Part shown: positions 25,644 through 34,957 of the stretch, piece after piece
How the letters are laid out: each line of letters begins with the position of its first letter
Position numbering within the stretch: position 1 is the stretch's first letter
Assembly (NCBI GenBank): GCA_963803875.1
Contig: CAWDOA010000016.1
Span: forward strand, 248,001 to 312,000
Direction of reading: 5' to 3'
Length of the DNA stretch: 64,000 nucleotides
DNA from: JABDIY01 sp963803875
Lineage (GTDB): Bacteria; Actinomycetota; Acidimicrobiia; Acidimicrobiales; SZUA-35
Made by a program: the position numbers and the translations under genes
Notes under the pieces: generated by a model
Databases searched by the model: none
Told to the model about the DNA's origin: nothing
What the model saw: the letters and a program-made list of their open reading frames with translations, nothing else

Positions 25644-27154
25644 TCGATCGCTCGCTACGCAGGGTTCTGATGATCCTGCTGGCATGCTTTTCCGTCCTGT
25701 TGGTTCAGGTGAGCCGGGTTCAGGTGCTCGAAGCCGAGGATCTCCGGAACAACCCGGACAATGGTCGATCAATCCTTCGCGATTTCAACCAGCTGCGAGG
25801 CCCCATCCTCAGCGCCGACGAGGTAGTGCTGGCTGAATCGGCGGAGGTGTTCGGGTCGGTCTTCGACTACCAACGCAGCTATCCCCATGCCGATCTCTAC
25901 GCTCATACCGTTGGTTATTACTCCTTCAACCTCGGTGCTTCCGGAGTTGAGAAGACATACAACGACTGGCTGTCAGGGAGAGCGGCGGCGCTGCGGGTGA
26001 CCGGCCTGAACTCCCTGCTCGGTGGAGCCGGCGAACCCGGAACCGTGGTTCTCAGCATTCGACACTCGTTGCAGAAGCGAGCCCAGGATTTGTTGGGAGA
26101 CCGTAGGGGTTCGGTGGTGATGGTCGAACCGACGACCGGTGCGATCCTTGCCATGTACAGCTCGCCGTCGTTCGATCCGAACCTGCTGGCCAACCAGGAT
26201 GGGGCCGCTGCGATCGCGGCATCCACTGAGCTCCTCGTCGCTCCAGGTAATCCCCGACGGCCTGCTGCCTACGCCGAGAACTACTTCCCGGGATCCACCT
26301 TCAAGGTGGTCACCGCGGCTGCAGCACTCGAGACGAGCGACGAACTCGACGTGGGCATCGATGTTGAACCGAGCACGGAATACTTCGCCCCTCTCGCCAC
26401 TCGACCGATCCGAAACAGCGGTGGACGGGCATGCGGTGGATCGATCGAACGCATGATCGCATCGTCCTGCAACAGCGGCTTTGCTCGACTCGGGGCTGAA
26501 TTCATCGGCCCGGACAAGATGATCTCCACGGCGGAGGCCTTCGGGTTCAACGAGCCGCCGGAACTGGACATCGACGGCGCAGTACAGGGGGCCTTCCCCA
26601 CCGACTTCGGAGAGCGGCTCCGAGGACCGGAGGGAGAGAATCGAGTAGGCGTGTACGGCGACAGCCCCGTGCTCGCTCAATCAGCTCTCGGTCAGAACAG
26701 CGTGTCGGCATCGACCCTGCAGATGGCCTTGGTGGCAGCGGCTGTGGCGAACGGTGGCGAGCTCGTGGCCCCCCATGTGGTGCGAGAAGTCCGGCGGGCC
26801 GATGGATCCGGGGCCGAATCAGTGGCCACCGATGTGGTCGGACGGGCCACCTCCCCCCAGATCTCACTAGCGCTCCAGCAGGCCATGCGAACCGCAGTAT
26901 CGGATGGCACCGCCCGGGGTCTCCAACTCGAGGGAATCGAGGTGGGAGCCAAGACCGGTACTGCACAGGTGAGCCAGGACAGCGCCGGCGCCCATGCGTG
27001 GGTCGTCGGTTTCGCCGGCCAGCCAGGGTTCGCACCCGACGTAGCTTTTGCAGTGCACGTCGCAGCCGATCCAAATCAGCCAGATCAGAGTGGGTCGCGT
27101 ACCGCCGTTCCCATTGCGAAGGCACTTCTCACCGAGCTGTACGGGCTCTCATGA
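25640..27154 (+). CDS. pbpA: penicillin-binding protein PbpA (class B transpeptidase)
   Basis: A 504-residue membrane-anchored DD-transpeptidase that cross-links the strands made by the adjacent SEDS protein. The N-terminal helix (VLMILLACFSVLLVQVSRV) precedes a pedestal domain and the transpeptidase domain, with the active-site motif STFK (S219, K222), SCN (S276-N278) and KTGT (from K438). Extracytoplasmic. The GTG start overlaps rodA by 4 bp. A 65-bp gap precedes pknB. Confidence 0.92.
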   Translation: MIDRSLRRVLMILLACFSVLLVQVSRVQVLEAEDLRNNPDNGRSILRDFNQLRGPILSADEVVLAESAEVFGSVFDYQRSYPHADLYAHTVGYYSFNLGASGVEKTYNDWLSGRAAALRVTGLNSLLGGAGEPGTVVLSIRHSLQKRAQDLLGDRRGSVVMVEPTTGAILAMYSSPSFDPNLLANQDGAAAIAASTELLVAPGNPRRPAAYAENYFPGSTFKVVTAAAALETSDELDVGIDVEPSTEYFAPLATRPIRNSGGRACGGSIERMIASSCNSGFARLGAEFIGPDKMISTAEAFGFNEPPELDIDGAVQGAFPTDFGERLRGPEGENRVGVYGDSPVLAQSALGQNSVSASTLQMALVAAAVANGGELVAPHVVREVRRADGSGAESVATDVVGRATSPQISLALQQAMRTAVSDGTARGLQLEGIEVGAKTGTAQVSQDSAGAHAWVVGFAGQPGFAPDVAFAVHVAADPNQPDQSGSRTAVPIAKALLTELYGLS

Positions 27155-27219
27155 CGATTCCTCAGCTGTGACCGGGTTGACCGTGAACTGGGTCGATCGT
27201 TCACTACCCTTGGCTCGCT

Positions 27220-29187
27220 GTGACTGATTCGACCGCACAACGCCCGGTGCTAAACGGCCGCTACGAACTGCACCGTCGATTGGCTCGTGGTGGTATGGCC
27301 GATGTGTTCCTGGCCCACGATCAGTTGCTCGATCGCCCCGTTGCGGTCAAGGTGCTGTTTCCCCAGTTCGCCTCCGAACCGCTGTTCGTCGAGCGGTTTC
27401 GACGCGAGGCACAAGCCGCGGCCAACCTCAACCATCCCAGCATCGTCGCGGTGTATGACTGGGGCGAATACGACCGCACCTACTTCATCGTGATGGAGTA
27501 CGTCGAGGGTCGCAGCCTCGCCGAACTGTTGAGAGCTGAAGGTGTGCTACACCCTGATCGTGCGGTGGAAATCGCAATCGACACCGCTGCCGCATTGGGG
27601 TTCGCTCACCGCAACGGAACCATCCACCGTGACGTGAAACCCGGCAATATCTTGATCACCCCAAGCGGTCAGGTGAAGGTCACCGACTTCGGTATCGCTC
27701 GAGCATTCGGCGGAGGCGACGACCTCACCCAGACCGGCTCGGTGATGGGAACAGCCACGTATTTCTCACCCGAGCAGGCCCAGGGCAAGCAGGTTGATCC
27801 TCGTAGCGATCTCTACAGCCTCGGCGTTGTGATCTTCGAGATGATCACCGGACAAGCCCCCTTCGACGGCGAGACCCCGGTGACGATCGCCTACAAACAC
27901 GTGCAGGACGAGGCTCCGACTCCGGCGTCGATCAACCCCCGGGTTCCTACCGCCCTCGGTTCGATCGTCGATCGTCTGCTGGCCAAACAACCTCAGGACC
28001 GGTTCGCTTCCGCCGAGGATCTCCGAGGCGAGCTTCGTCGCATTGGCGATGACGCAGTGGTCGCACCTCCTCGTGTGCCGCTCATAAAGCCTCCAGTCCC
28101 GGCCACACCGGTTGCTACAACCTCGATCCCTTCGGTCGGTGTTGAACAACCGGCCGCCGTCGCACCCGCCGTGATGGCCCACGCAATGAGCGGTGCGCCC
28201 GAATACGTGGAGCCACCTCGCCGCAATGGCCTCTTTCTCTTGGCGCTGCTGATCATGATTCTCGGCGTCGCAGGTATCGCCGGCTATATCTATGTGAACT
28301 TTGGCGACCAGGAAGCGACCGGTCCCCGCATGGTGGAGGTCCCCTCGGTCACCAATCGATCCCAAGGGGAGGCAGAGAAGACGCTGACAGATCTCGGATT
28401 CGAGTTCGAAGCCAGGCCGGTGGATGCCCCCGAGGGCGTGCCGCCAGGCAGCGTGGTCGACCAGTCCCCAGCCGCAGGTGAATCGCTCGAAGAGGGCAGC
28501 GTGGTGGTGATCCAGGTCGCCCGTTCGACGCTGAAGGTGCTGCTCGATGATGTATCGGGCTTCAATCTCGAAGAAGCCACCCGCCGGCTGGAAGAAGACG
28601 GTTTCGTCGTCGACTTCTCCTACGAGCCCGATCTCGAAGTCCCCGAGAACGTGGTGATGCGGCTCGAGCCCGAACCGGGTCAGGAGCTGGAACGTGGTTC
28701 TCCGGTGAACCTCATCGTGTCGTCGGGTCCTGACCAGGTAGACGTTCCGGATGTCAAGGGCCTCTCGGTGCTCGAGGCGTCGAACGAACTGGGTCGTGCC
28801 GGCCTGCCCAACCCGACGCTGGTGTACGAGTCCTCCGAGGAAGTGGAGGAGGGCACGGTGATCCGGACCGACCCTGATGCTGGAGCACAGGTTTCGATAA
28901 ATCGGGTGGTCCTGTTGGTCGTGTCGACCGGCCCACCCGAAAACATCGTTCCGCCGGTTGTTGGGCTGGATCAGGCATCGGCTCAGGCGGCGCTCGAACA
29001 GGCCGGCTTCGCCCCCTTCGTGGAACTTGTCGACGTTCCGAATGGATCGCCCGATGCCGGCGTGGTCTTGTCTCAAGATCCCGCAGGTAACACTGCGCTC
29101 GTCACCGGGTCGACAGTGCGGATACGGGTCGGCGTTGAACTAGCCCCGCCGCCGCCCGACACGCAGCCCCCCGACGACGACGGGTAG
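27220..29187 (+). CDS. pknB: Ser/Thr protein kinase PknB with four PASTA domains
   Basis: A 655-residue transmembrane kinase controlling cell-wall growth and division. Kinase domain about 8-270: glycine loop LARGGMADVF, VAVKVL (K44), HRDVKPGNIL, DFGIARAF and the activation segment GTATYFSPEQ. After a proline-rich juxtamembrane part comes one TM helix (about 334-353), then four extracellular PASTA repeats from about 368 to 648 that in homologues bind muropeptides or lipid II. GTG start. No pknA-type second kinase is present, so this kinase alone serves the cluster. Confidence 0.93.
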   Translation: MTDSTAQRPVLNGRYELHRRLARGGMADVFLAHDQLLDRPVAVKVLFPQFASEPLFVERFRREAQAAANLNHPSIVAVYDWGEYDRTYFIVMEYVEGRSLAELLRAEGVLHPDRAVEIAIDTAAALGFAHRNGTIHRDVKPGNILITPSGQVKVTDFGIARAFGGGDDLTQTGSVMGTATYFSPEQAQGKQVDPRSDLYSLGVVIFEMITGQAPFDGETPVTIAYKHVQDEAPTPASINPRVPTALGSIVDRLLAKQPQDRFASAEDLRGELRRIGDDAVVAPPRVPLIKPPVPATPVATTSIPSVGVEQPAAVAPAVMAHAMSGAPEYVEPPRRNGLFLLALLIMILGVAGIAGYIYVNFGDQEATGPRMVEVPSVTNRSQGEAEKTLTDLGFEFEARPVDAPEGVPPGSVVDQSPAAGESLEEGSVVVIQVARSTLKVLLDDVSGFNLEEATRRLEEDGFVVDFSYEPDLEVPENVVMRLEPEPGQELERGSPVNLIVSSGPDQVDVPDVKGLSVLEASNELGRAGLPNPTLVYESSEEVEEGTVIRTDPDAGAQVSINRVVLLVVSTGPPENIVPPVVGLDQASAQAALEQAGFAPFVELVDVPNGSPDAGVVLSQDPAGNTALVTGSTVRIRVGVELAPPPPDTQPPDDDG

Positions 29188-29196
29188 GCTGGTCCG

Positions 29197-29640
29197 GTGG
29201 ACAACGGGTACGGATCGGCGTCGTTCGAGCCAACGACCGATTTCCCAGAGAGCATCGACAGCGACGACACCGCAATCTCTGGTGGAACCAGTTCCCACGA
29301 CGCGACGATCCAGCGGAAGCGACGCACGATCGTTCGCGTCGTAGCGGTCGCCTCGGTGGTGCTGTTGCTTTTGGCTGGTTTTGGACCGCTGCGCACGGTA
29401 GTTGCAGTCGTAGTTGCTTATGCGCTGTTCATGACCGGCGTCAAGACCATCGGAGCGTTTGCCCGTCCCATTCCTGCGCCCCTGCCTCCGGGTGAGCTTC
29501 GACGAGTGAAGCTGACATACCGATGTGAGGTGTGTGGGACCGAGCTCCGCCTCACGCTGGCCAACGACCAGGTGCCCGAACCCCCCAAGCACTGCACCGA
29601 GCCGATGGTCCTCACCACGAATCTCGAAGACGTTCTCTAG
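29197..29640 (+). CDS. membrane protein with C-terminal zinc-ribbon-like motif
   Basis: A 147-residue protein of unknown role, 9 bp after pknB (GTG start), so probably co-transcribed. An acidic N-terminal region (about 45 residues) is followed by two close hydrophobic segments (VVAVASVVLLLLAGFG and VVAVVVAYALFMTG) and a C-terminal cytosolic domain with CEVCGTEL and a later HCTEPM, enough for one metal site (C-x2-C ... H-C). A small ribbon protein next to a PASTA kinase suggests a regulatory partner, but this is only inferred from position. Confidence 0.65.
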   Translation: MDNGYGSASFEPTTDFPESIDSDDTAISGGTSSHDATIQRKRRTIVRVVAVASVVLLLLAGFGPLRTVVAVVVAYALFMTGVKTIGAFARPIPAPLPPGELRRVKLTYRCEVCGTELRLTLANDQVPEPPKHCTEPMVLTTNLEDVL

Positions 29641-29933
29641 TTCTGGTCAGCCACACCCCGATCTATTGCAGCCCGGTTACGACCACACAACGGGAGCGTT
29701 ACAACACACAACGTTATCCACAGGTGTGGAAATCAATCGGGTACGGGTTTCCACAGGCATACTCCCTCGTGGGAGGGGTTTTCCACACAGTAGCTCACCT
29801 CTGCTTGTACAACCGCAACGGTGTGTGGTGCCGAACCTCAAGAAAGCCTACGAGGCAGTCCGGGGATAGCCAAAACAACATCGCCGATTTTCCCATTTCG
29901 GTGAATCAGCGGGGTTCGATCAGCGGGGTTCGA
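29641..29933. other. DnaA-box cluster, candidate replication-origin or DnaA-binding region
   Basis: No gene. Four DnaA-box-like 9-mers lie in 74 bp: perfect TTATCCACA at 29714-29722 (+), ATTTCCACA at 29725-29733 (-), GTTTCCACA at 29747-29755 (+) and TTTTCCACA at 29779-29787 (+). A locally AT-richer stretch (CCAAAACAACATC, GATTTTCCCATTTC) follows at about 29870-29900, then a 14-bp tandem repeat at 29905-29940. The flanking genes (pknB, crgA, trpG) are the ones that lie close to oriC in mycobacteria. Without dnaA or dnaN in view it could also be a DnaA-titration or regulatory site. Confidence 0.6.
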
Positions 29934-29940
29934 TCAGCGG
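29905..29940. repeat. 14-bp tandem repeat at the end of crgA
   Basis: ATCAGCGGGGTTCG occurs at 29905-29918 and 29919-29932, with a third partial unit (ATCAGCGG) at 29933-29940. The crgA stop codon lies inside the last unit, so slippage here would alter the gene's end. Confidence 0.7.
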
Positions 29941-30218
29941 TACTGGGTGGCAGCGAGGATCCCGGCCAGGATCATGGCGAGCCCGCCGAGCAGATACCAG
30001 TTGCTCGGTGTTCCCAGCGCATCGATGGTGAAGAGATAGTTGCCGAGGATCATCAGCACACCGCCAACGAAGCCCACGATCATGAGAGCTGGGACCCACT
30101 TGGGAGATGGCCCTAACACAGGCCGCACCTCGGGCTTGATCGACCGTTCGCTGATTGGCTCAGCGGGCCGGGTGCCCTTGGGGGTGATTCGGCTCTTGGA
30201 AGGGTCCTGTCGTGCCAC
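29934..30218 (-). CDS. crgA: cell division protein CrgA homologue
   Basis: A 94-residue protein with the CrgA layout: a basic hydrophilic N-terminus (about 45 residues), then a Pro-Ser..W entry (GPSPKWVPALMIVGFVGGVL) into the first TM helix, a short loop and a second helix with the family NWYLLGGLAMILAGILAATQYR-type end (divided here at W/Y). CrgA interacts with FtsZ, PBPs and Wag31-type proteins at the septum. GTG start; divergent from trpG. The same neighbour relation exists in mycobacteria. Confidence 0.82.
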   Translation of the reverse strand: MARQDPSKSRITPKGTRPAEPISERSIKPEVRPVLGPSPKWVPALMIVGFVGGVLMILGNYLFTIDALGTPSNWYLLGGLAMILAGILAATQYR

Positions 30219-30283
30219 GGCAGCAAACTGTACTACTCAAACTCACACGGGTCCGCGAACCGAAGCCGCTAGGTTCGTTCTTC

Positions 30284-30862
30284 ATGGCGCCCCGGATCCT
30301 CGTGATCGACAACTACGACTCCTTCGTCTACATCCTCGTGCAGTACCTGGGTGAACTGGGTGCAGATCCAATTGTGGTTCGCAACGATGATCACACCGTT
30401 GATCAGTTGCTCGCCATGGAGCCTCATGGCGTCTTGGTTTCGCCAGGACCGGGCCGTCCCGAAGATGCCGGGGTCAGCATGGAGGCGATCGTCGCGTTCG
30501 CCGGCACGGTTCCGGTGTTCGGGGTTTGTCTTGGCCATCAAGCGATCGGTGAGGCGTATGGCGGTGCTGTAGTAGCTGCTCCCGAGCTGATGCATGGCAA
30601 GACATCTGAGGTTGAGCATCGAGCGGTTGGCGTGTTCGAATCGCTCCCCTCCCCTGTACAGACCACCAGGTACCACAGCTTGATCGTGAGGGCTGATGAT
30701 CTCCCCGACGAGCTCGAGGTCACCGCCACCACAGCCGACGGGGTGATCATGGGACTGCGGCACCGCACCCTCGACGTGGAGGGCGTCCAGTTCCACCCTG
30801 AATCCATTCTGACCGTGGGTGGAAAGACCATGGTGAACAACTTCATACGCCGGTGCCTGTAG
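30284..30862 (+). CDS. trpG: anthranilate/aminodeoxychorismate synthase glutamine amidotransferase (TrpG/PabA)
   Basis: A 192-residue class I glutaminase subunit that supplies ammonia to TrpE or PabB. The triad is visible: C82 in GVCLGHQ, and HPES near the C-terminus; LVSPGPGRPEDAG is the oxyanion strand. The frame opens at 30212 but ATG 30284 begins at the family N-terminus (RILVIDNYDSFVYIL). No trpE or pabB partner is nearby. The position beside crgA is conserved in actinobacteria. Confidence 0.88.
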   Translation: MAPRILVIDNYDSFVYILVQYLGELGADPIVVRNDDHTVDQLLAMEPHGVLVSPGPGRPEDAGVSMEAIVAFAGTVPVFGVCLGHQAIGEAYGGAVVAAPELMHGKTSEVEHRAVGVFESLPSPVQTTRYHSLIVRADDLPDELEVTATTADGVIMGLRHRTLDVEGVQFHPESILTVGGKTMVNNFIRRCL

Positions 30863-30908
30863 AGACTGAGATTTGTCGCTGCGTTCGGCGCTACGCCACC
30901 ATTGGGCG

Positions 30909-32099
30909 ATGTCCCAAGCAGTGATTGTTGATGCTGTCCGCTCACCAATGGGAAAGCGAAACGGTCAGATTTCGGGATGGCACCCAGCTGACTTGGCCGC
31001 AGAAATCCTGAACGCCCTCGTGGATCGCAACGATCTCGACCCAGCCATGATCGACGACGTGATCATGGGGTGTGTCATGCAGGTCGGAGCCCAAGGTCTG
31101 AACATCGGCCGAAATGCAGTCCTCACTGCCGGGTGGCCCGAAAGCGTTCCTGCCACCACCATCGACCGCCAGTGTGGGTCGTCTCAGCAGTCCGCTCATT
31201 TTGCGGCTCAGGGTGTGATCGCCGGCGCCTACGACATCGCAATTGCGGCGGGAGTTGAAGTCATGAGCATGGTGCCTATGGGAGCCACTCAGCAGCTCAA
31301 GGAGACAGGATTCGCATTCACTCAAGCGATGATGGACCGCTACGAAGAGGCTGGCGGTCTCGTTCCCCAGGGTGTCAGCGCCGAGTTGATCGCCGATCGA
31401 TGGAACATCTCGCGTGAGGATCTCGATCGGTATGGATTCCGCTCGCAGCAGCTCGCCGCTCGGGCGCGAGACGAGGGTCGCTTCCAGGCCGAAATGATTC
31501 CCGTGGTCGAGAAGATCCGAACTCGAGAGACCGGTCAGATCACCGTCACCGGCGAGATGGTCGATACCGATGGTGGTATTCGAGACTCGACACTCGAGGA
31601 GATCCAGAACCTCAAGCCTGCCTTCAAGGAAGACGGCAAAGTCACCGCCGCAAACAGCAGCCAGATCACCGACGGAGCCTCGGCGGTCCTGATCATGAGT
31701 GCTGACAAAGCCGAGGAACTCGGTCTCACCCCCAAGGCGAGGTTCCACACCTTCGCACTCGCTGGAGTGGATCCTGTGACCATGCTCACCGGACCGATCC
31801 CTGCCACGGGCAAGGCGCTGGCCAAGAGCGGCTTGTCCATCGATGACATCGACCACTTCGAGGTCAATGAAGCGTTTGCATCGGTGGTACTGGCCTGGGC
31901 CATGGAACATCATCCCGACATGGACAGGGTCAATCCCAACGGAGGTGCGATCGCTCTGGGCCACCCACTGGGTGGGTCCGGGGCTCGGCTGCTGACTACG
32001 ATGATCCACGAGCTCGAACGCACCGGGGGTCGATACGGCCTTCAGACAATGTGCGAAGGTGGCGGGCTCGCCAATGCCACCATCATCGAAATGCTGTAA
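30909..32099 (+). CDS. acetyl-CoA acyltransferase (thiolase)
   Basis: Thiolase of the degradative/biosynthetic family, cleaving 3-ketoacyl-CoA or condensing acetyl-CoA. The nucleophilic cysteine is in DRQCGSSQQS; the HPLGGSGARL histidine motif and the C-terminal second cysteine (LQTMCEGGGLANATI) are present. About 396 residues from ATG 30909 (the open frame reaches 30873). It is followed by an acyl-CoA synthetase, so the pair probably serves fatty-acid or side-chain degradation. Alternative: a sterol-carrier-type thiolase, less likely given the motifs. Confidence 0.88.
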   Translation: MSQAVIVDAVRSPMGKRNGQISGWHPADLAAEILNALVDRNDLDPAMIDDVIMGCVMQVGAQGLNIGRNAVLTAGWPESVPATTIDRQCGSSQQSAHFAAQGVIAGAYDIAIAAGVEVMSMVPMGATQQLKETGFAFTQAMMDRYEEAGGLVPQGVSAELIADRWNISREDLDRYGFRSQQLAARARDEGRFQAEMIPVVEKIRTRETGQITVTGEMVDTDGGIRDSTLEEIQNLKPAFKEDGKVTAANSSQITDGASAVLIMSADKAEELGLTPKARFHTFALAGVDPVTMLTGPIPATGKALAKSGLSIDDIDHFEVNEAFASVVLAWAMEHHPDMDRVNPNGGAIALGHPLGGSGARLLTTMIHELERTGGRYGLQTMCEGGGLANATIIEML

Positions 32100-32122
32100 C
32101 GACAACGCAAGCAAAGGACCTG

Positions 32123-33938
32123 ATGTCAAACCAACCAGACGACCGTGCCGAAGTCACTTCCGAACAGATCTCCGAAGACGAACAAGGGCCGAAATGTGCC
32201 CGTGATGTTCAACGAACGCGTCGCAGCGTCGGCTGACATGACGGCTATCCGCTGGCAAAACGAAGACGGTTCCTGGGGGGAGTGGACCTGGGCAGACTAT
32301 GCCGACCGGGTGGCTCGAGCCGCCGCAGGGTTGTCCGCTCGAGGTATCTCTCGAGGCGACCGAGTCCTCTTGATGATCCGCAACGTTGCCGAGTTCCATG
32401 TGCTCGATATGGCTTCTTTGTTCGTTGGGGCCACACCGGTCAGCATCTACAACTCATCCAGCGCAGACCAGATCGAATACTTGGCCAACGATGCGGGGGC
32501 CAAGATCGCAATTGTGGAGAACTCGGCCTTCTTTGAATCGGTCAACTCGGTTCGTGAATCGATCCCAAGCCTGGGTGAGATCGGGGTTGTCGACGGTTCG
32601 GCCGGCGATTTCTCGTTCGCTGACTTGGTGGCCTCCGACCCGGTCGACCTTGCCGAGGCCGCCAAGGTCGCTCAAGGTGGCGACCTGGCGACGCTGATCT
32701 ATACGTCGGGAACCACCGGCCCCAGCAAGGGTGTGATGATCGATCACGACAACGTGGTGTGGAATTCCGATTCCACTTCCCGCGTCTTCGACGTGGATCT
32801 TGTTGGCAAACGCATCATCAGCTACCTGCCGATGGCCCATATTGCCGAGCGCATGATGAGCCACTACCTGGCGATCTATCGGGGTATGGAGGTCACGTGT
32901 TGTCCGAACCCTACCGAGATCGCCAACTTCGCTCGGGAGATCCAGCCCCATGTGATGTTCGGTGTACCCCGGGTGTGGGAGAAGATCTACGCGGGAGTGA
33001 ATGCGGCACTCGCCGCCGATCCGGAGAAGCAGCAGAAGGTGGCCGAAGCCATTGCGGCAGCGGCGCCGATCCGTCTGAAGATGACGATGGGGACCGCTTC
33101 GCCGGAGGAGATCGAAACCTACGAATTCCTGGATGCGGTTGCGTTCTCGACGATCAGAGGCCTGGTCGGTCTGAATGAACTCATCATTGCGTCCACTGGC
33201 GCCGCACCGATCCCGGCCGAGATGATGGACTGGTTCCGCACGATCGGCGTTCCCCTCTCGGAGGTCTACGGCCTGAGCGAGACCACCGGTGCAATGACCT
33301 ACGACGCCTTCCGGGTCAAGGCCGGCTACGTCGGTCGGCGGATCCCCGGTTGTGAAGTCCGATTGGCAGACGACGGCGAGGTGTTGTGTCGAGGCGGAAA
33401 CGTCTTTCGTGGATACCTGAACCAACCTCAGAAGACGGCCGAAGCGATCGACAGCGATGGCTGGTTCCACAGTGGCGACATCGGCGAAATCGACGACGAA
33501 GGATACGTGCGCATCGTTGACCGGAAGAAGGAACTGATCATCACAGCCGGTGGCAAGAACATCTCGCCGGCCAATCTCGAGGCTGCATTGAAGATGATCC
33601 CGATGGTGGGTCAGGCGTGTGCAATCGGTGATCAAAGGCCATTCGTCTCCGCCTTGGTAACGCTCGATCCTGATGCGGTTGCGGCTTGGGCAGCCAAGAA
33701 GGGGGTTGAAGCCGACCTCGAATCGCTCAGCAAGGATCCAGAGATTGTCGAGCTTGTGAATTCGGGTTTGAGGGATGCCATGGCGCACTTCAACAAGGCC
33801 GAAGCAGTCAAGAAGCTGTCGATTCTGCCAGAGGAATGGGTGCCCGACTCCGACGTCTTGACGCCAACGTCCAAACTCAAGCGGCGGGGTATTCACGCTC
33901 GGTACCCCTCTGAAATCGAGGCGATCTACGACGCATGA
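32123..33938 (+). CDS. long-chain acyl-CoA synthetase (AMP-forming; frameshifted near the start)
   Basis: Adenylate-forming enzyme activating fatty acids to CoA esters. Core A3-type motif LIYTSGTTGPSKGV, VYGLSETTG (A5), SGDIGEIDDEGYVRIVDRKKE (A7/A8) and the C-terminal lysine region TPTSKLKRRGI. The first 21 residues from ATG 32123 (which has an AAAGGA just upstream) are in one frame and the rest in another. Removing one G from GGG at 32186-32188 joins EDEQ to GRNVPVMFNERV, giving 604 residues. Translation might also begin at an internal site, but the RBS and open frame favour 32123. Follows the thiolase by 23 bp. Confidence 0.86.
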
Positions 33939-33992
33939 TCGGTCTGGTTCGCTGATCCCGGGAGACCCCACCAACCGTTAGCTCGATCGTGG

Positions 33993-34940
33993 CTAGTACC
34001 CGAGCTGCCGGCTCACGAGATTCGGAGGGTTGATGCCCGTCTCGAAGGCGGTGAGGTTTTCCGCCATCGATCGGGCCAGTCGAACCAGATAATCGCTGCT
34101 CAGGCCGGCGACATGGGGAGTGATCGTGAGTCCCTCCACGTCCCATGCCGGATGGTGCGTAGGTAGCGGCTCGGTGCGGAACACATCGAGCGCAGCCCCT
34201 CCGAGCTGGCCGCTCTCCAAGGCTGCAATAACAGCGTCCAGGTACACGACGCCTCCTCGAGATACATCGACCAAGAATCCGCCGCGGCGCATGGAATTCA
34301 GTTCGCTTGGTCCGATCAACCCACGGGTCTGATCGGTGAGCGGCACGCATACGACCACAACGTCGGAGTCGGTGAGGGCGTAGCGCCGTTCGCCCGACAA
34401 CACCACCTGTTCGATGCCCTCAACCGGGCGTCCGCTGCGGCTGACTCCTACCACCCGCATTCCCAGTGCTTTGGCGCGCCGCGCAACGCTTCGGCCGATT
34501 GTCCCCAAACCCACAACACACATTGTCTGATCATGGAGTGGGCGCGGAAAGGTTTCTCTCCATTGCCGGTGTTGCTGTTGACGAACCAGCTGCGGCACGT
34601 TGTAGGCCATCGCAAGCGCCATGGCCATCACGAACTCGGGAAGGTGCGGTTCGTGGGATCCACGAGAATTGCTGATCACGACGTGCTCGGCGAGATCTGG
34701 GGCTGGGAGCAGAGAGTCCACGGCGGAGCCGGCGATGTGGATCATTCGCAGGTTTTCCGCCCTGGCCCAGCGGTTCCGGGGCGGACGTCCCGTCATGAGC
34801 AGTTCGATCCCGGGTAGAGCCTTTGAGAACGCACGGGCATCTTCGAGTTGTATGAACCGCCGTCCGGGTAACACGCGGGCGAGTTCGTCGACCATCCGCT
34901 GATTGTGGCCGGGCAGATAGATGTGGACGGGGCTACTCAT
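33993..34940 (-). CDS. D-isomer-specific 2-hydroxyacid dehydrogenase
   Basis: A 315-residue NAD(P)-dependent oxidoreductase of the D-lactate/phosphoglycerate dehydrogenase family. The nucleotide motif VVGLGTIGRSVARRAKALG and the catalytic Arg (DVSRGGVV), Glu (DVFRTEPLP) and His (ITPHVAG) are all in place. The N-terminal substrate lobe is divergent, so the substrate is uncertain (glyoxylate/hydroxypyruvate-type or a special hydroxyacid). ATG start; 17 bp downstream of the MBL hydrolase stop on the same strand. Confidence 0.85.
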   Translation of the reverse strand: MSSPVHIYLPGHNQRMVDELARVLPGRRFIQLEDARAFSKALPGIELLMTGRPPRNRWARAENLRMIHIAGSAVDSLLPAPDLAEHVVISNSRGSHEPHLPEFVMAMALAMAYNVPQLVRQQQHRQWRETFPRPLHDQTMCVVGLGTIGRSVARRAKALGMRVVGVSRSGRPVEGIEQVVLSGERRYALTDSDVVVVCVPLTDQTRGLIGPSELNSMRRGGFLVDVSRGGVVYLDAVIAALESGQLGGAALDVFRTEPLPTHHPAWDVEGLTITPHVAGLSSDYLVRLARSMAENLTAFETGINPPNLVSRQLGY

Positions 34941-34957
34941 GACGGTGCAACCATACT

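Noticed and set aside
27183..27204. GTGAAC...GTTCAC inverted repeat upstream of pknB
   Set aside because: Only six bases per arm with a 10-bp spacer; expected by chance at this scale.
32454..33974. 506-residue open frame antisense to the acyl-CoA synthetase
   Set aside because: Shadow of a well-conserved adenylate-forming enzyme.
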